This document shows positions 16,681 to 23,872 of a stretch of 47,954 nt of DNA, piece after piece. The DNA comes from Erysipelotrichaceae bacterium. Lineage in GTDB: Bacteria > Bacillota_I > Bacilli_A > Erysipelotrichales > Erysipelotrichaceae. Where the stretch lies: positions 1 to 47,954 of the forward strand of contig JAEEHC010000010.1 of the NCBI GenBank assembly GCA_016280635.1, written 5' to 3'. The position numbers were made by a program, and so were the translations under genes. Every line of letters begins with the position of its first letter. Positions within the stretch are counted from its first letter, which is position 1. A model generated the notes under the pieces. It saw nothing but the letters and a program-made list of their open reading frames with translations, searched no databases and was not told the DNA's origin.

Positions 16681-17508
16681 ATGAGTTTTTTATGGGAAGC
16701 CTTAAAGGCAGTAATACTGGGCGTCGTTCAGGGCATCACTGAATGGCTGCCGATCTCCTCGACCGGACACATGATCCTGGTCAATGAGTTTCTGCATCTG
16801 GCCGGATCCGAAGTTTTTGTCAATACATTCCTGGTTGTCATTCAGCTGGGCTCCATCCTGGCGGTCGTCATCCTGTACTTCCGTCAGCTCTGGCCCTTCT
16901 ACTTCAAGAGCAAGACTCCGCAAGAGCGGAAGAATACCTGGCTGCTATGGTTCAAGATCCTGGTCGCCTGCGTGCCGGTAGGCATCATCGGCGTGCTGTT
17001 TGATGATCAGATCGACCAGATGTTCTACAATCCCCTGACCATTGCCATCACCCTGATCCTTTACGGAATTGCTTTCCTGATCATGGAAAGCATGCACATC
17101 AGAGTGACCATGAAGACGACGGAAGACATCGACTTCATCACCGCCGCCAACATCGGCCTGTTCCAGATCCTGGCTCTGATCCCCGGCACCTCCCGCTCCG
17201 GCTCTACCATCCTGGGCGGAACCATGCTGGGCTGTTCCCGGCCGGCAGTTACCGACTTCAGCTTCTTTGTCGCCGTTCCGGTCATGGCCGGAGCTTCTCT
17301 CTTGAAGATCCTGAAGAGCGGTTTTGCCTTTACGTTAATGGAGTGGGGCGTCATGGGCATCGGCTTTGTGGTCGCCTTTGTAGTCTCCATCATTGGCATC
17401 AATTTCCTGCGCGGTTATGTCCGCAAGCATGACTTTAAGCTGTTCGGATTCTACCGGATCCTTCTGGGCATCGCGGTCATTGTTTATTTCATCGTTTTGA
17501 AGAAGTAA
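16681..17508 (+). CDS. uppP: Undecaprenyl-diphosphate phosphatase (UppP/BacA)
   Basis: 275 residues, an integral membrane protein with several hydrophobic helices. It removes a phosphate from undecaprenyl diphosphate to recycle the lipid carrier for peptidoglycan and confers bacitracin resistance in other species. The signature EWLPISSTGHM lies near residue 20, and PGTSRSGST near residue 170. The ATG at 16681 is chosen: it has AGAGG upstream and starts at the conserved N terminus, whereas an in-frame start at 16609 would include the terminator. The next gene starts 4 bases after the stop. Confidence 0.93.
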   Translation: MSFLWEALKAVILGVVQGITEWLPISSTGHMILVNEFLHLAGSEVFVNTFLVVIQLGSILAVVILYFRQLWPFYFKSKTPQERKNTWLLWFKILVACVPVGIIGVLFDDQIDQMFYNPLTIAITLILYGIAFLIMESMHIRVTMKTTEDIDFITAANIGLFQILALIPGTSRSGSTILGGTMLGCSRPAVTDFSFFVAVPVMAGASLLKILKSGFAFTLMEWGVMGIGFVVAFVVSIIGINFLRGYVRKHDFKLFGFYRILLGIAVIVYFIVLKK

Positions 17509-17511
17509 TAA

Positions 17512-18816
17512 ATGGAGATCAATAACAGCTATTATCTGAATCAAATGAAGGAATTACTGAAAGAAGACTACACTAAGCTGGTAGCTTCTTTTGATTTGCC
17601 CCTGTATAAGTCCCTGCGTGTCAATCCGCTGAAAGCAGATAAGAAACTCATCGAAAGCGAGATCGCTCTGGGCGAAAGGGTACCGTTTGATGAAGATACC
17701 TATTATGTGGAAGATGAGCAGAAACTGGGAAGGCACCCCTTCCATCTGGCCGGACTGTATTATCTGCAGGAACCCAGCGCCACCATGGCGGTCAACGCCC
17801 TGGATGTTCAGAAGGATGATGTCGTGCTGGATCTCTGCGCCGCTCCCGGGGGTAAGAGCACCCAGATCCTGGGGAAGCTGAAAAGTACCGGTTTTCTGTT
17901 TACCAATGAATACGACCGCAAGCGGGCCAATACCCTGCTTTCCAATCTGGAAAGATGGGGAGCGGATAACTGCCTGCTGACCAACAGCACCGTGGAAAAC
18001 CTCTGCCCGCAGCTTAAGGGCATCTGTGACAAGGTGCTGGTCGACGCGCCGTGCTCAGGAAGCGGCATGTTCCGCAAGTATCCGGAAAGCGTGGCTGAAT
18101 ATACCGAAGGCAATGTGAAGGCCTGCGCCAGAAGGCAGCTGGCCATTCTCGATCAGGCAGCCGTCACCGTCAAGCAGGGCGGTACGCTGGTCTATTCCAC
18201 CTGCACGCTTAACCGTCAGGAAGATGAGGAAGTCGTTGAGGCTTTCCTTGCTGAGCATCCGCAGTTTACTCTGGTTGACAGCGGCTTAAGATGCGGCCAG
18301 AAAGGCTTTGACGCTCAGGGCTTTACCCGCCGGGCCTTTCCCTGGCAGGGCGGCGAGGGTCATTTTGTCGCCCGGATGATCCGCAGCGGTGAGAATACGG
18401 CCGTCCGGCTCAAACAGTTGCCTTACAGCCATGATAAGCTGGTCGATCAGTTTCTCAAGGCAGTGGGAAGGGAAGAGATCCGTTATACCATCATTGGTGA
18501 GCGCGTTTATGCTTCCGCTGTTCCCCTGTATGATCTCAAGGCGGCCATTCTCCGTCAGGGCATTCAGCTGGGTTCATTGACCAAGGGCCGGTTGGAACCT
18601 CACCATCATTTCTTCATCAGCTTTAAGGGATTAAAAAACATCTGTGATATCACAGATGTCGATGAACTTAACCGCTTCTTAAGAGGCGAATCATTGATGA
18701 AGCCGACTGAACGGGGTTTCGTGCAGATCACTTACCGGGGCGTGCCGATCGGTTTCGGCAAGTCGGACGGCTTTCAGATCAAAAACCACCTGCCTAAAGG
18801 CTTACGTACGGTTTAA
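17512..18816 (+). CDS. rsmF: rRNA cytosine-C5 methyltransferase (RsmF/NSUN type)
   Basis: 434 residues. The AdoMet site is DLCAAPGGKST. The two catalytic cysteines are in DAPCSGSG and YSTCTL. An N-terminal RNA-binding region (SLRVNPLK) and a C-terminal extension of ~130 residues fit RsmF-like enzymes, which make m5C in 16S rRNA. There is no clear ribosome binding site: the ATG comes right after the uppP stop, so coupling is likely. Its last 23 bases overlap the converging HAD gene. Confidence 0.87.
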   Translation: MEINNSYYLNQMKELLKEDYTKLVASFDLPLYKSLRVNPLKADKKLIESEIALGERVPFDEDTYYVEDEQKLGRHPFHLAGLYYLQEPSATMAVNALDVQKDDVVLDLCAAPGGKSTQILGKLKSTGFLFTNEYDRKRANTLLSNLERWGADNCLLTNSTVENLCPQLKGICDKVLVDAPCSGSGMFRKYPESVAEYTEGNVKACARRQLAILDQAAVTVKQGGTLVYSTCTLNRQEDEEVVEAFLAEHPQFTLVDSGLRCGQKGFDAQGFTRRAFPWQGGEGHFVARMIRSGENTAVRLKQLPYSHDKLVDQFLKAVGREEIRYTIIGERVYASAVPLYDLKAAILRQGIQLGSLTKGRLEPHHHFFISFKGLKNICDITDVDELNRFLRGESLMKPTERGFVQITYRGVPIGFGKSDGFQIKNHLPKGLRTV

Positions 18817-19471
18817 GAACTTCCAGGACCTCCAACAGGTCCTTTTTCAGATAGCAGAGCTTTTCCTTCATCTCTTCGGTAGGCTGCAGGATGTCGGGCA
18901 CCATGCAGGAAACGCTGTTGCAGCTGATGGCAGCCTGAACGCCCTGATAGGAATCCTCCACTACCATGCACTCTTCGATGTTCAGTCCCATTTTGGCGGC
19001 GGATTTCAGGAAGATTTCCGGGTCAGGCTTGCTGCGGGTGACCTCCTCACCGGTAACGATGTTCTTGAAGGGTACTTCAAGGCCGTGGGAATTGAAGGCC
19101 AGTCTGATCTTTTCGTGGCCGGAAGAAGTGGCCAGGCAGATCGGGAAGTCGTGTTCGTTAAGATAAGTCAGCAGTTCGATGGCACCCTTCTTGAAGGGCA
19201 CTTTTCCTTCGGCGATCCAATCCATCAGGCGGTTGAGATAACCGTCCTGCATGGCGGTAACGAACTGTTCATCCGGTCCGTATTTCTTCAGAAACAGCTT
19301 GTGGGCGTAGTCATAGTTAATGCCAAACAGCTTACTGTAGAAACTGTCATCGTATTCAATACCCATTTCGCCGCAGACTTCCTGAAAGGCCTTGCGGGCG
19401 TAGATTTCGGAGTCGGTAATGACCCCATCCATGTCAAATATGACGCCTTTGATGATTCTTTTCATATGCAT
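18794..19471 (-). CDS. HAD-family hydrolase, beta-phosphoglucomutase-like
   Basis: 225 residues with motif I FDMDGVITDS, motif II LATSSGH, motif III lysine in RSKPDPE and motif IV VVEDSYQGV. The DMDGVITDSE start and the VEDS motif are typical of beta-phosphoglucomutase and related sugar phosphatases. Substrate not assignable. Two starts are possible (MH or MKR); AAGG lies about 8 bases before the first ATG. It overlaps the end of the methyltransferase gene tail to tail by 23 bases. Confidence 0.85.
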   Translation of the reverse strand: MHMKRIIKGVIFDMDGVITDSEIYARKAFQEVCGEMGIEYDDSFYSKLFGINYDYAHKLFLKKYGPDEQFVTAMQDGYLNRLMDWIAEGKVPFKKGAIELLTYLNEHDFPICLATSSGHEKIRLAFNSHGLEVPFKNIVTGEEVTRSKPDPEIFLKSAAKMGLNIEECMVVEDSYQGVQAAISCNSVSCMVPDILQPTEEMKEKLCYLKKDLLEVLEVLKPYVSL

Positions 19472-19510
19472 AAAATAACCTTAAACAAGCAATTAGTCAA
19501 CCCCGGAGAG

Positions 19511-19565
19511 TAATAGGACAAACACTTTTTTATCGAAGATAATATAGGTTGAAACCATCCTATTA
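19511..19565. promoter_or_regulatory. Inverted half-sites around the Phd/Doc promoter
   Basis: TAATAGGA (19511-19518) and its exact complement TCCTATTA (19558-19565) flank the -35 box region of the Phd/Doc promoter, 39 bases apart. A related TATAGG lies between them. These are candidate operator half-sites for the Phd-type antitoxin. Confidence 0.45.
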
Positions 19566-19578
19566 TTCATTGTATAAT
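19549..19578 (+). promoter_or_regulatory. Promoter of the Phd/Doc pair
   Basis: TTGAAA at 19549-19554 and TATAAT at 19573-19578 are 18 bases apart, ending 22 bases before the antitoxin ATG. Confidence 0.75.
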
Positions 19579-19600
19579 TTGTGTGAAAGAGGTGCAGAAT

Positions 19601-19843
19601 ATGTTGATAGAAACTCGCAATATGATTTCCATGACTGAGGCGAACCAGAATTTCTCCCGGGTAGCTAGAATGGTAGATGAGAAAGGCTCAGCTATTATAA
19701 TGAAAAACAACAAGCCCAGATATCTCATTGTTGATTTCAGTGAAGCGGAGTCACTGCAGGCAGCTACAGATGAGAACGTGATGAGCATTTCCCGCAAATT
19801 GATCGAACAGAACCGAAAGGCGTATGAGGAACTCGCTAAATGA
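19601..19843 (+). CDS. Phd/YefM-family antitoxin
   Basis: 80 residues. The N-terminal Phd fold is visible: MISMTEANQNFSRVARMVDE, then IIMKNNKPRYLIVD. The C-terminal part, rich in charge, would neutralise the toxin. The ATG at 19601 is chosen because AAAGAGGTG sits 8 bases upstream; an in-frame GTG at 19583 has none. Its stop overlaps the toxin start by 4 bases. The gene is more AT-rich than its neighbours, which suggests transfer. Confidence 0.88.
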   Translation: MLIETRNMISMTEANQNFSRVARMVDEKGSAIIMKNNKPRYLIVDFSEAESLQAATDENVMSISRKLIEQNRKAYEELAK

Positions 19844-20232
19844 TTTTACTGTCAAAAAGACAGATCGTTTTACTGCACGAGCAATTGATCAGCGAAACCG
19901 GAGGCAGTCACGGCTTGAGAGATGAAGGCCTGCTTGAGTCAGCACTCTCAGCTCCTTTTCAAACATTTGAAGGAATAGATATGTTTCCATCTGTTTTTCA
20001 GAAGGCGGCAAGATTAGGGTATGGTCTTGTTGTCAACCATGCTTTCATTGACGGAAATAAGAGAATTGGAGCTCATGCAATGTTGGTGTTTCTGGCTGTT
20101 AATGGAGTAGAAATGACATACAGTCAAAGCGAATTATCAGCGATTTTTCTGGGAATTGCCGCGGGAAGCAAGGAGTATGAAGACTTGCTTTTATGGGTAA
20201 TAGTTCATAGTAAAACTCGTTCGGAAAAATAA
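19840..20232 (+). CDS. doc: Doc-family (Fic-fold) toxin
   Basis: 130 residues. The Fic motif HAFIDGNKR is at residues 67-75, with His67 in the catalytic position, as in Doc proteins, which phosphorylate elongation factor Tu. The preceding region (GLRDEGLLESALS) is also typical. It is translationally coupled to the antitoxin through an ATGA overlap. The Fic motif has Ala instead of Pro in position 2, a change seen in other Doc proteins. Activity is probable. Confidence 0.88.
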   Translation: MILLSKRQIVLLHEQLISETGGSHGLRDEGLLESALSAPFQTFEGIDMFPSVFQKAARLGYGLVVNHAFIDGNKRIGAHAMLVFLAVNGVEMTYSQSELSAIFLGIAAGSKEYEDLLLWVIVHSKTRSEK

Positions 20233-20286
20233 AGCATCATAAACTGACAGAGAAAGGCTGTGTTGTAACGCTTACGGGCATTTTCA

Positions 20287-20314
20287 TTGGTGGAAAAGGA
20301 TTTGCGGATATAAT
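20287..20314 (+). promoter_or_regulatory. Probable promoter of the nitroreductase gene
   Basis: TTGGTG at 20287-20292 and TATAAT at 20309-20314 are 16 bases apart, 26 bases before the ATG. Confidence 0.55.
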
Positions 20315-20340
20315 AAGAATTAGAAAGAAGGAACGATAAT

Positions 20341-20862
20341 ATGGAAGCATTGGAAACCCTGTTAACCAGAAGAAGTGTCAGGCAGTTTACGGATGAAAAG
20401 GTGTCGAAGGAAGATCTCGACAAGATCCTGGAAGCCGGCAAGTATGCCGCCAGCGGCATGGGACGGCAGTCCGCCATCATGGTCGCCGTCCAGAATCCTG
20501 AGACCATTGACAAGCTTGAGAAACTCAACTGCTCATCAGTGGGCTGGGAGAGGAAGCCGACATTCTATGGTGCCTCAACGGTCATCGTCGTGCTGGCTGA
20601 TAAGAACGTGTCTACCCACGTCTATGACGGTGCCCTGGTGATGGGCAATCTGATGAATGCCGCTGCCGCCCTGGGTCTGGGCAGCTGCTGGATCCACCGG
20701 GCCAGAGAGACCTTTGAGACCGAAGAAGGCAAGGCATTATTGAAGAAGTGGGGCGTTGAAGGTGAATACGAGGGCATCGGCAACCTGATCGTCGGTCATT
20801 ATGAAGGTGAGCTGCCTCAGCCAAAGCCAAGGAAGGACAATTTCGTCTTTCTGGATCTGTAG
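20341..20862 (+). CDS. Nitroreductase-family flavoprotein
   Basis: 173 residues, typical of the compact FMN-dependent group. The N-terminal RRSVRQF motif binds FMN phosphate; AAALGLGSCWI and the C-terminal IGNLIVGH region are also diagnostic. It would reduce nitro groups, quinones or flavins with NAD(P)H in the cytosol; the natural substrate is unknown. GAAGGA precedes the ATG. It stands alone between its own promoter and terminator. Confidence 0.88.
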   Translation: MEALETLLTRRSVRQFTDEKVSKEDLDKILEAGKYAASGMGRQSAIMVAVQNPETIDKLEKLNCSSVGWERKPTFYGASTVIVVLADKNVSTHVYDGALVMGNLMNAAAALGLGSCWIHRARETFETEEGKALLKKWGVEGEYEGIGNLIVGHYEGELPQPKPRKDNFVFLDL

Positions 20863-20883
20863 GTCACATGACTGTTATTATCG

Positions 20884-20911
20884 GATTCCGGAGTACTCCG
20901 GAATCTTTTTT
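20884..20911 (+). terminator. Terminator after the nitroreductase gene
   Basis: GATTCCGGAGT (20884-20894) pairs perfectly with ACTCCGGAATC (20895-20905), followed by six T residues. Confidence 0.9.
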
Positions 20912-20971
20912 CGGACAATTATGTTTTGCCGGTGAATAAAATAAGATAGAATAGTACCGGAGGACATCACC

Positions 20972-21790
20972 ATGATCAGATTATTTGCGACCGACATCGA
21001 CCATACGCTCTATTGCGCGGAAACGGGAGAGATACCCCAGGAAAACATCAAAGCCCTGAAGCAGTTGATCGACCGGGGTGTCACCATCGTGCTGGCCTCC
21101 TCGCGCTCCTATACCGGTGTTGTTAAACTGGCTGAGCAGCTCGATCTCAAAAATCACGGCGGTTATGCCGTGGTCCATAACGGCGCTTATGTCGTCCGGC
21201 TTTCCGACGGCAAGCTGCTGGCTAATGAATACTTCAGCCGCCAGGAAGTCGGCTATTTCTACGAGATGGCGAAAAAGCTCAATGTCGGCTACAGCGCCAT
21301 GAAGGACAACTTCATCTACGCTACCGATTACTGCGACATCGTTGACTACGATTTCCATCATGTCGACATGGACGTACTGATAAGCAAGAACATCATGGAT
21401 TTCATCCCGGATGAAGTCTGCCAGCTGTCTTTCTTCGATGACGAGCAGGACATGTACAGCTTCATTGATACCCTTTCCCCGAAGGACCGGGAAGCCTACA
21501 ACTTCAACGTTCCCCAGCGCCCGGTCATGGACATTTCCCTGCGCCATGTCAACAAGTTCTGGGGCATCCAGCAGGCCATGAAGGATGCCGGCATCAGCGC
21601 TGATGAGCTGGCGGCGACCGGCGACAATGACAATGATGTTGAGATGTTGAAGGCAGCCAGGATCTCCGGCTGCGTAGCCAACGGCTCCGTCAATGCCCGT
21701 AAGGCGGCGGACTATGTGCTTAAAAGCGATGGCGAAGCCGGAGTTGCCCAGTTCATTTACGAGCAGCTGATCGGCCAGAACCTGGTATAG
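20972..21790 (+). CDS. Cof-type HAD phosphatase (subfamily IIB)
   Basis: 272 residues. Motif I is ATDIDHT, with Asp-x-Asp present; motif II is the VLASSRS stretch; motif IV is ATGDNDNDVEM. The C2-type cap lies between motifs II and III. Members dephosphorylate sugar phosphates, pyridoxal phosphate or flavin precursors. CGGAGG precedes the ATG. Followed by a hairpin and then the microprotein/radC genes. Confidence 0.87.
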   Translation: MIRLFATDIDHTLYCAETGEIPQENIKALKQLIDRGVTIVLASSRSYTGVVKLAEQLDLKNHGGYAVVHNGAYVVRLSDGKLLANEYFSRQEVGYFYEMAKKLNVGYSAMKDNFIYATDYCDIVDYDFHHVDMDVLISKNIMDFIPDEVCQLSFFDDEQDMYSFIDTLSPKDREAYNFNVPQRPVMDISLRHVNKFWGIQQAMKDAGISADELAATGDNDNDVEMLKAARISGCVANGSVNARKAADYVLKSDGEAGVAQFIYEQLIGQNLV

Positions 21791-21823
21791 TTCAGCCTCT
21801 CAGCTTATCACAATTAGGAAACC

Positions 21824-21863
21824 AACCTCCTGAACGTCAATATTTAGTCAGGAGGTTTTTTTT
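21824..21863 (+). terminator. Hairpin with T run: terminator or attenuator in front of the microprotein genes
   Basis: AACCTCCTGA (21824-21833) pairs with TCAGGAGGTT (21848-21857) around a 14-base loop, followed by a further run of T. The right arm carries AGGAGG, the only ribosome binding site for the microprotein start just downstream at 21866. Confidence 0.75.
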
Positions 21864-21865
21864 GC

Positions 21866-21979
21866 ATGCTGATTGAAAAGATTCTTCTGGCGGGGCTGGC
21901 CTACATCATTTTCCGCATCGCCCTTTCCAGCCGGGGGCACATCAAGCTGTTCGGCTTTGGCATCAGCTGGCGCAGATAA
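21866..21979 (+). CDS. Membrane microprotein 1 (37 residues)
   Basis: MLIEKILLAGLAYIIFRIAL followed by a basic, glycine-rich tail ending SWRR. Residues 6-20 form one likely membrane helix. No family recognised. It resembles the next small gene: both have a helix, then ALSS, then a positively charged tail. It lies 2 bases after a terminator-like T run, so it needs read-through or an attenuator-controlled transcript. AGGAGG in the hairpin is 10 bases from the ATG. Confidence 0.5.
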   Translation: MLIEKILLAGLAYIIFRIALSSRGHIKLFGFGISWRR

Positions 21980-21994
21980 GGAGGTGAAAAAAGG

Positions 21995-22111
21995 ATGAAT
22001 AAGCTGTTTATCTATCTGATCATGCTGGCTCTGGGTGTGACCATCGTCAAGCTGGCTCTCTCTTCTTCCGGCAGCTTCAGCTTTTCCAAGCTGAAGATCA
22101 CCTTCAAGTAA
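21995..22111 (+). CDS. Membrane microprotein 2 (38 residues)
   Basis: Residues 4-20 (LFIYLIMLALGVTIVKL) form a single hydrophobic helix, followed by ALSSSGS and a basic tail (KLKITFK). AAGGAGGTG at 21978-21986 is an excellent ribosome binding site, 8 bases before the ATG. The stop overlaps the radC start (TAATG), so radC is coupled to it. Function unknown. Confidence 0.6.
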   Translation: MNKLFIYLIMLALGVTIVKLALSSSGSFSFSKLKITFK

Positions 22112-22785
22112 TGAGCCTGAAGGACTGGGACCGCACGCTGAAGCCCCGGGAAAAGGTCCGCGACAGCGGCATTGACTCGCTGTCCGACAGCGAACTGCTG
22201 GCACTGATCCTGCGCAACGGCAGCCACGGCGAGCATGCCGTTGCGCTGGCTTCCCGGATTCTCAACCAGACCGGCGGTCTCAGTGGGCTGGTGGAACTGC
22301 CCCTGAACCGGATGCAGCAGCTGCCGGGCATCGGTCTGGCCAAGGCCTGTGAGATTCTGGCCTGTCTGGAGGTCAGCCGGCGGATCAGCTATCAGAAGAT
22401 GCTTCTCTCCGATGTCATTGCCTCGCCGGATCAGCTGGTCGCCTGGCTGAAGAGCAGCATCGGCCGGCAGGACCAGGAGTATTTCCTGGCCATCTTTCTC
22501 AATGAGCACAACCGGGTGATCAGCCATGCCTCGTTAGCCCAGGGCAGCGGCAATGTCGTTTCCGTCAAGCCGGCAGACATCTTTTCCCAGGCCATCAGGC
22601 TGAAGGCCGCCTCTTTGATCATCGCCCACAACCACCCTTCCCAGCACGTCGAGCCTTCCCTGGCCGATAAGCTGACCACCAGGCAGCTGCTGAAGGCCGG
22701 AGAGATGCTCAACATTCCCCTTCAGGACCACATCATCGTCGCCTATGACCGCTACTTCAGCTTCCGCCAGCATCAGATCCTGTGA
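22111..22785 (+). CDS. radC: RadC-family JAB1/MPN domain protein
   Basis: 224 residues. The N-terminal helix-hairpin-helix part (LSDSELLALIL, LPGIGLAKA) precedes the JAMM metalloprotease-like domain with His173, His175 and Asp186 (HNHPS ... SLAD). The family is conserved, but its once-proposed role in recombination repair is not settled. It starts in the stop codon of microprotein 2. The metal ligands are intact. Confidence 0.92.
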   Translation: MSLKDWDRTLKPREKVRDSGIDSLSDSELLALILRNGSHGEHAVALASRILNQTGGLSGLVELPLNRMQQLPGIGLAKACEILACLEVSRRISYQKMLLSDVIASPDQLVAWLKSSIGRQDQEYFLAIFLNEHNRVISHASLAQGSGNVVSVKPADIFSQAIRLKAASLIIAHNHPSQHVEPSLADKLTTRQLLKAGEMLNIPLQDHIIVAYDRYFSFRQHQIL

Positions 22786-22831
22786 GCCTGACGCCGGCGC
22801 AAAAAGACTTTTCCTAAGCTTTACGGAATTA

Positions 22832-22840
22832 TGTTATAAT
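22832..22840 (+). promoter_or_regulatory. Extended -10 promoter of the ZnuA-like lipoprotein gene
   Basis: TGTTATAAT gives the TGn extension plus perfect TATAAT. No strong -35 at normal spacing is visible; extended -10 promoters need less. Confidence 0.6.
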
Positions 22841-22861
22841 TTAAAAAATGGGAGGCGGATC

Positions 22862-23833
22862 ATGAAAAAGAAACTGCTTGTCTTATTGATCATCGCCATG
22901 CTGGCCGGAAATCTGGCCGGCTGCACTAATGAAAAGGCGACCGTAACGACAACTAACTATGCCGTAAAATATCTGGTTGAGGCGCTGGCCGGCGAAAGGG
23001 TGGATGTGGAATACATCAGTACTGACGCCTTCATTCAGCGGGCCTCGCTGGTACAGAACTACAAGGAGATCCTCTCCCGGACGACCCTGTTTCTTTACAT
23101 CGGCGAACTGGAGCCCTACATCGACGTCTATCCGGAGATCTTCACCAACTACAAGTTTGAGGCCATCAATCTGGCGTCCCTGTCCGCCATCTATGATTTC
23201 AAGCGCTACACCACGGTAAGCGCCGGCAACGGTGTCTTTGTTACTCAGGAAAGCGACTACTATGACAGCGACCTGTTTGCCGGTGTTGACCTCTATCATA
23301 AGGACCCCTACATCTGGCTGGACCCCATTGCCATGAGCTCGATGGCTTCCACCATCAAGGACTGGCTGTGCAGCTACTACCCTGAGGACACGTTGGTGTT
23401 TGAAAACAACTTCCGCGCCCTGCAGCAGAACTTCGTGCGCATGGATGCCGAGTATCAGGAGCTCAAGAAGCTCACCAACATCAAGATCGTCACCGTGACC
23501 TGCAGCTTCGGCAACTGGCAGAAGCTCTATGGCGTCCAGGTATATCCGCTGATTCTCTCCAAGTACGGCGCTCTGCCTACTGATGAGCAGTTGGCCTACA
23601 TTGAGGATACCATCCGGGATGAGGACGTTAAGTACATCGTTTATGATGACACCCTGCCTTCGGACATGCAGAAACTGTATGAAAAGGTAAAAGCCGATCT
23701 CTCGCTGGAGACCATTGAACTGTCTTCCCTGAGCCGGCTGTCAGCCGCCGACATTGAAAAGAACAAGTCATACACCACCAAGATGTATGAGAACCTGACC
23801 AATCTGGAAAAAGCATTCAAGGACAGCAAATAG
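22862..23833 (+). CDS. ZnuA/TroA-like substrate-binding lipoprotein with altered metal ligands
   Basis: 323 residues. The signal peptide ends in lipobox LAGC (Cys21). The two-lobed metal-binding-protein layout is visible: YLVEALAGERVDVEYI, DPYIWLDP and a late VKYIVYDD. Positions where zinc or manganese ligands should be are changed: Phe57 instead of His in the first loop, Tyr150 instead of His in DPHxWLDP, Cys214 instead of His, and Asp262 in place of Glu/Asp. No ABC permease or ATPase is adjacent. It may bind another ligand or metal. The ATG at 22862 follows GGAGGCGG; a start at 22745 would lie inside radC. Confidence 0.8.
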   Translation: MKKKLLVLLIIAMLAGNLAGCTNEKATVTTTNYAVKYLVEALAGERVDVEYISTDAFIQRASLVQNYKEILSRTTLFLYIGELEPYIDVYPEIFTNYKFEAINLASLSAIYDFKRYTTVSAGNGVFVTQESDYYDSDLFAGVDLYHKDPYIWLDPIAMSSMASTIKDWLCSYYPEDTLVFENNFRALQQNFVRMDAEYQELKKLTNIKIVTVTCSFGNWQKLYGVQVYPLILSKYGALPTDEQLAYIEDTIRDEDVKYIVYDDTLPSDMQKLYEKVKADLSLETIELSSLSRLSAADIEKNKSYTTKMYENLTNLEKAFKDSK

Positions 23834-23872
23834 AGGCCAAGGCTTCTATTTGTTCATAATGGAGGAAACGAC

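Noticed and set aside
22745-22861. Upstream in-frame start for the ZnuA-like lipoprotein
   Set aside because: It would lie inside radC and the signal peptide begins at 22862.
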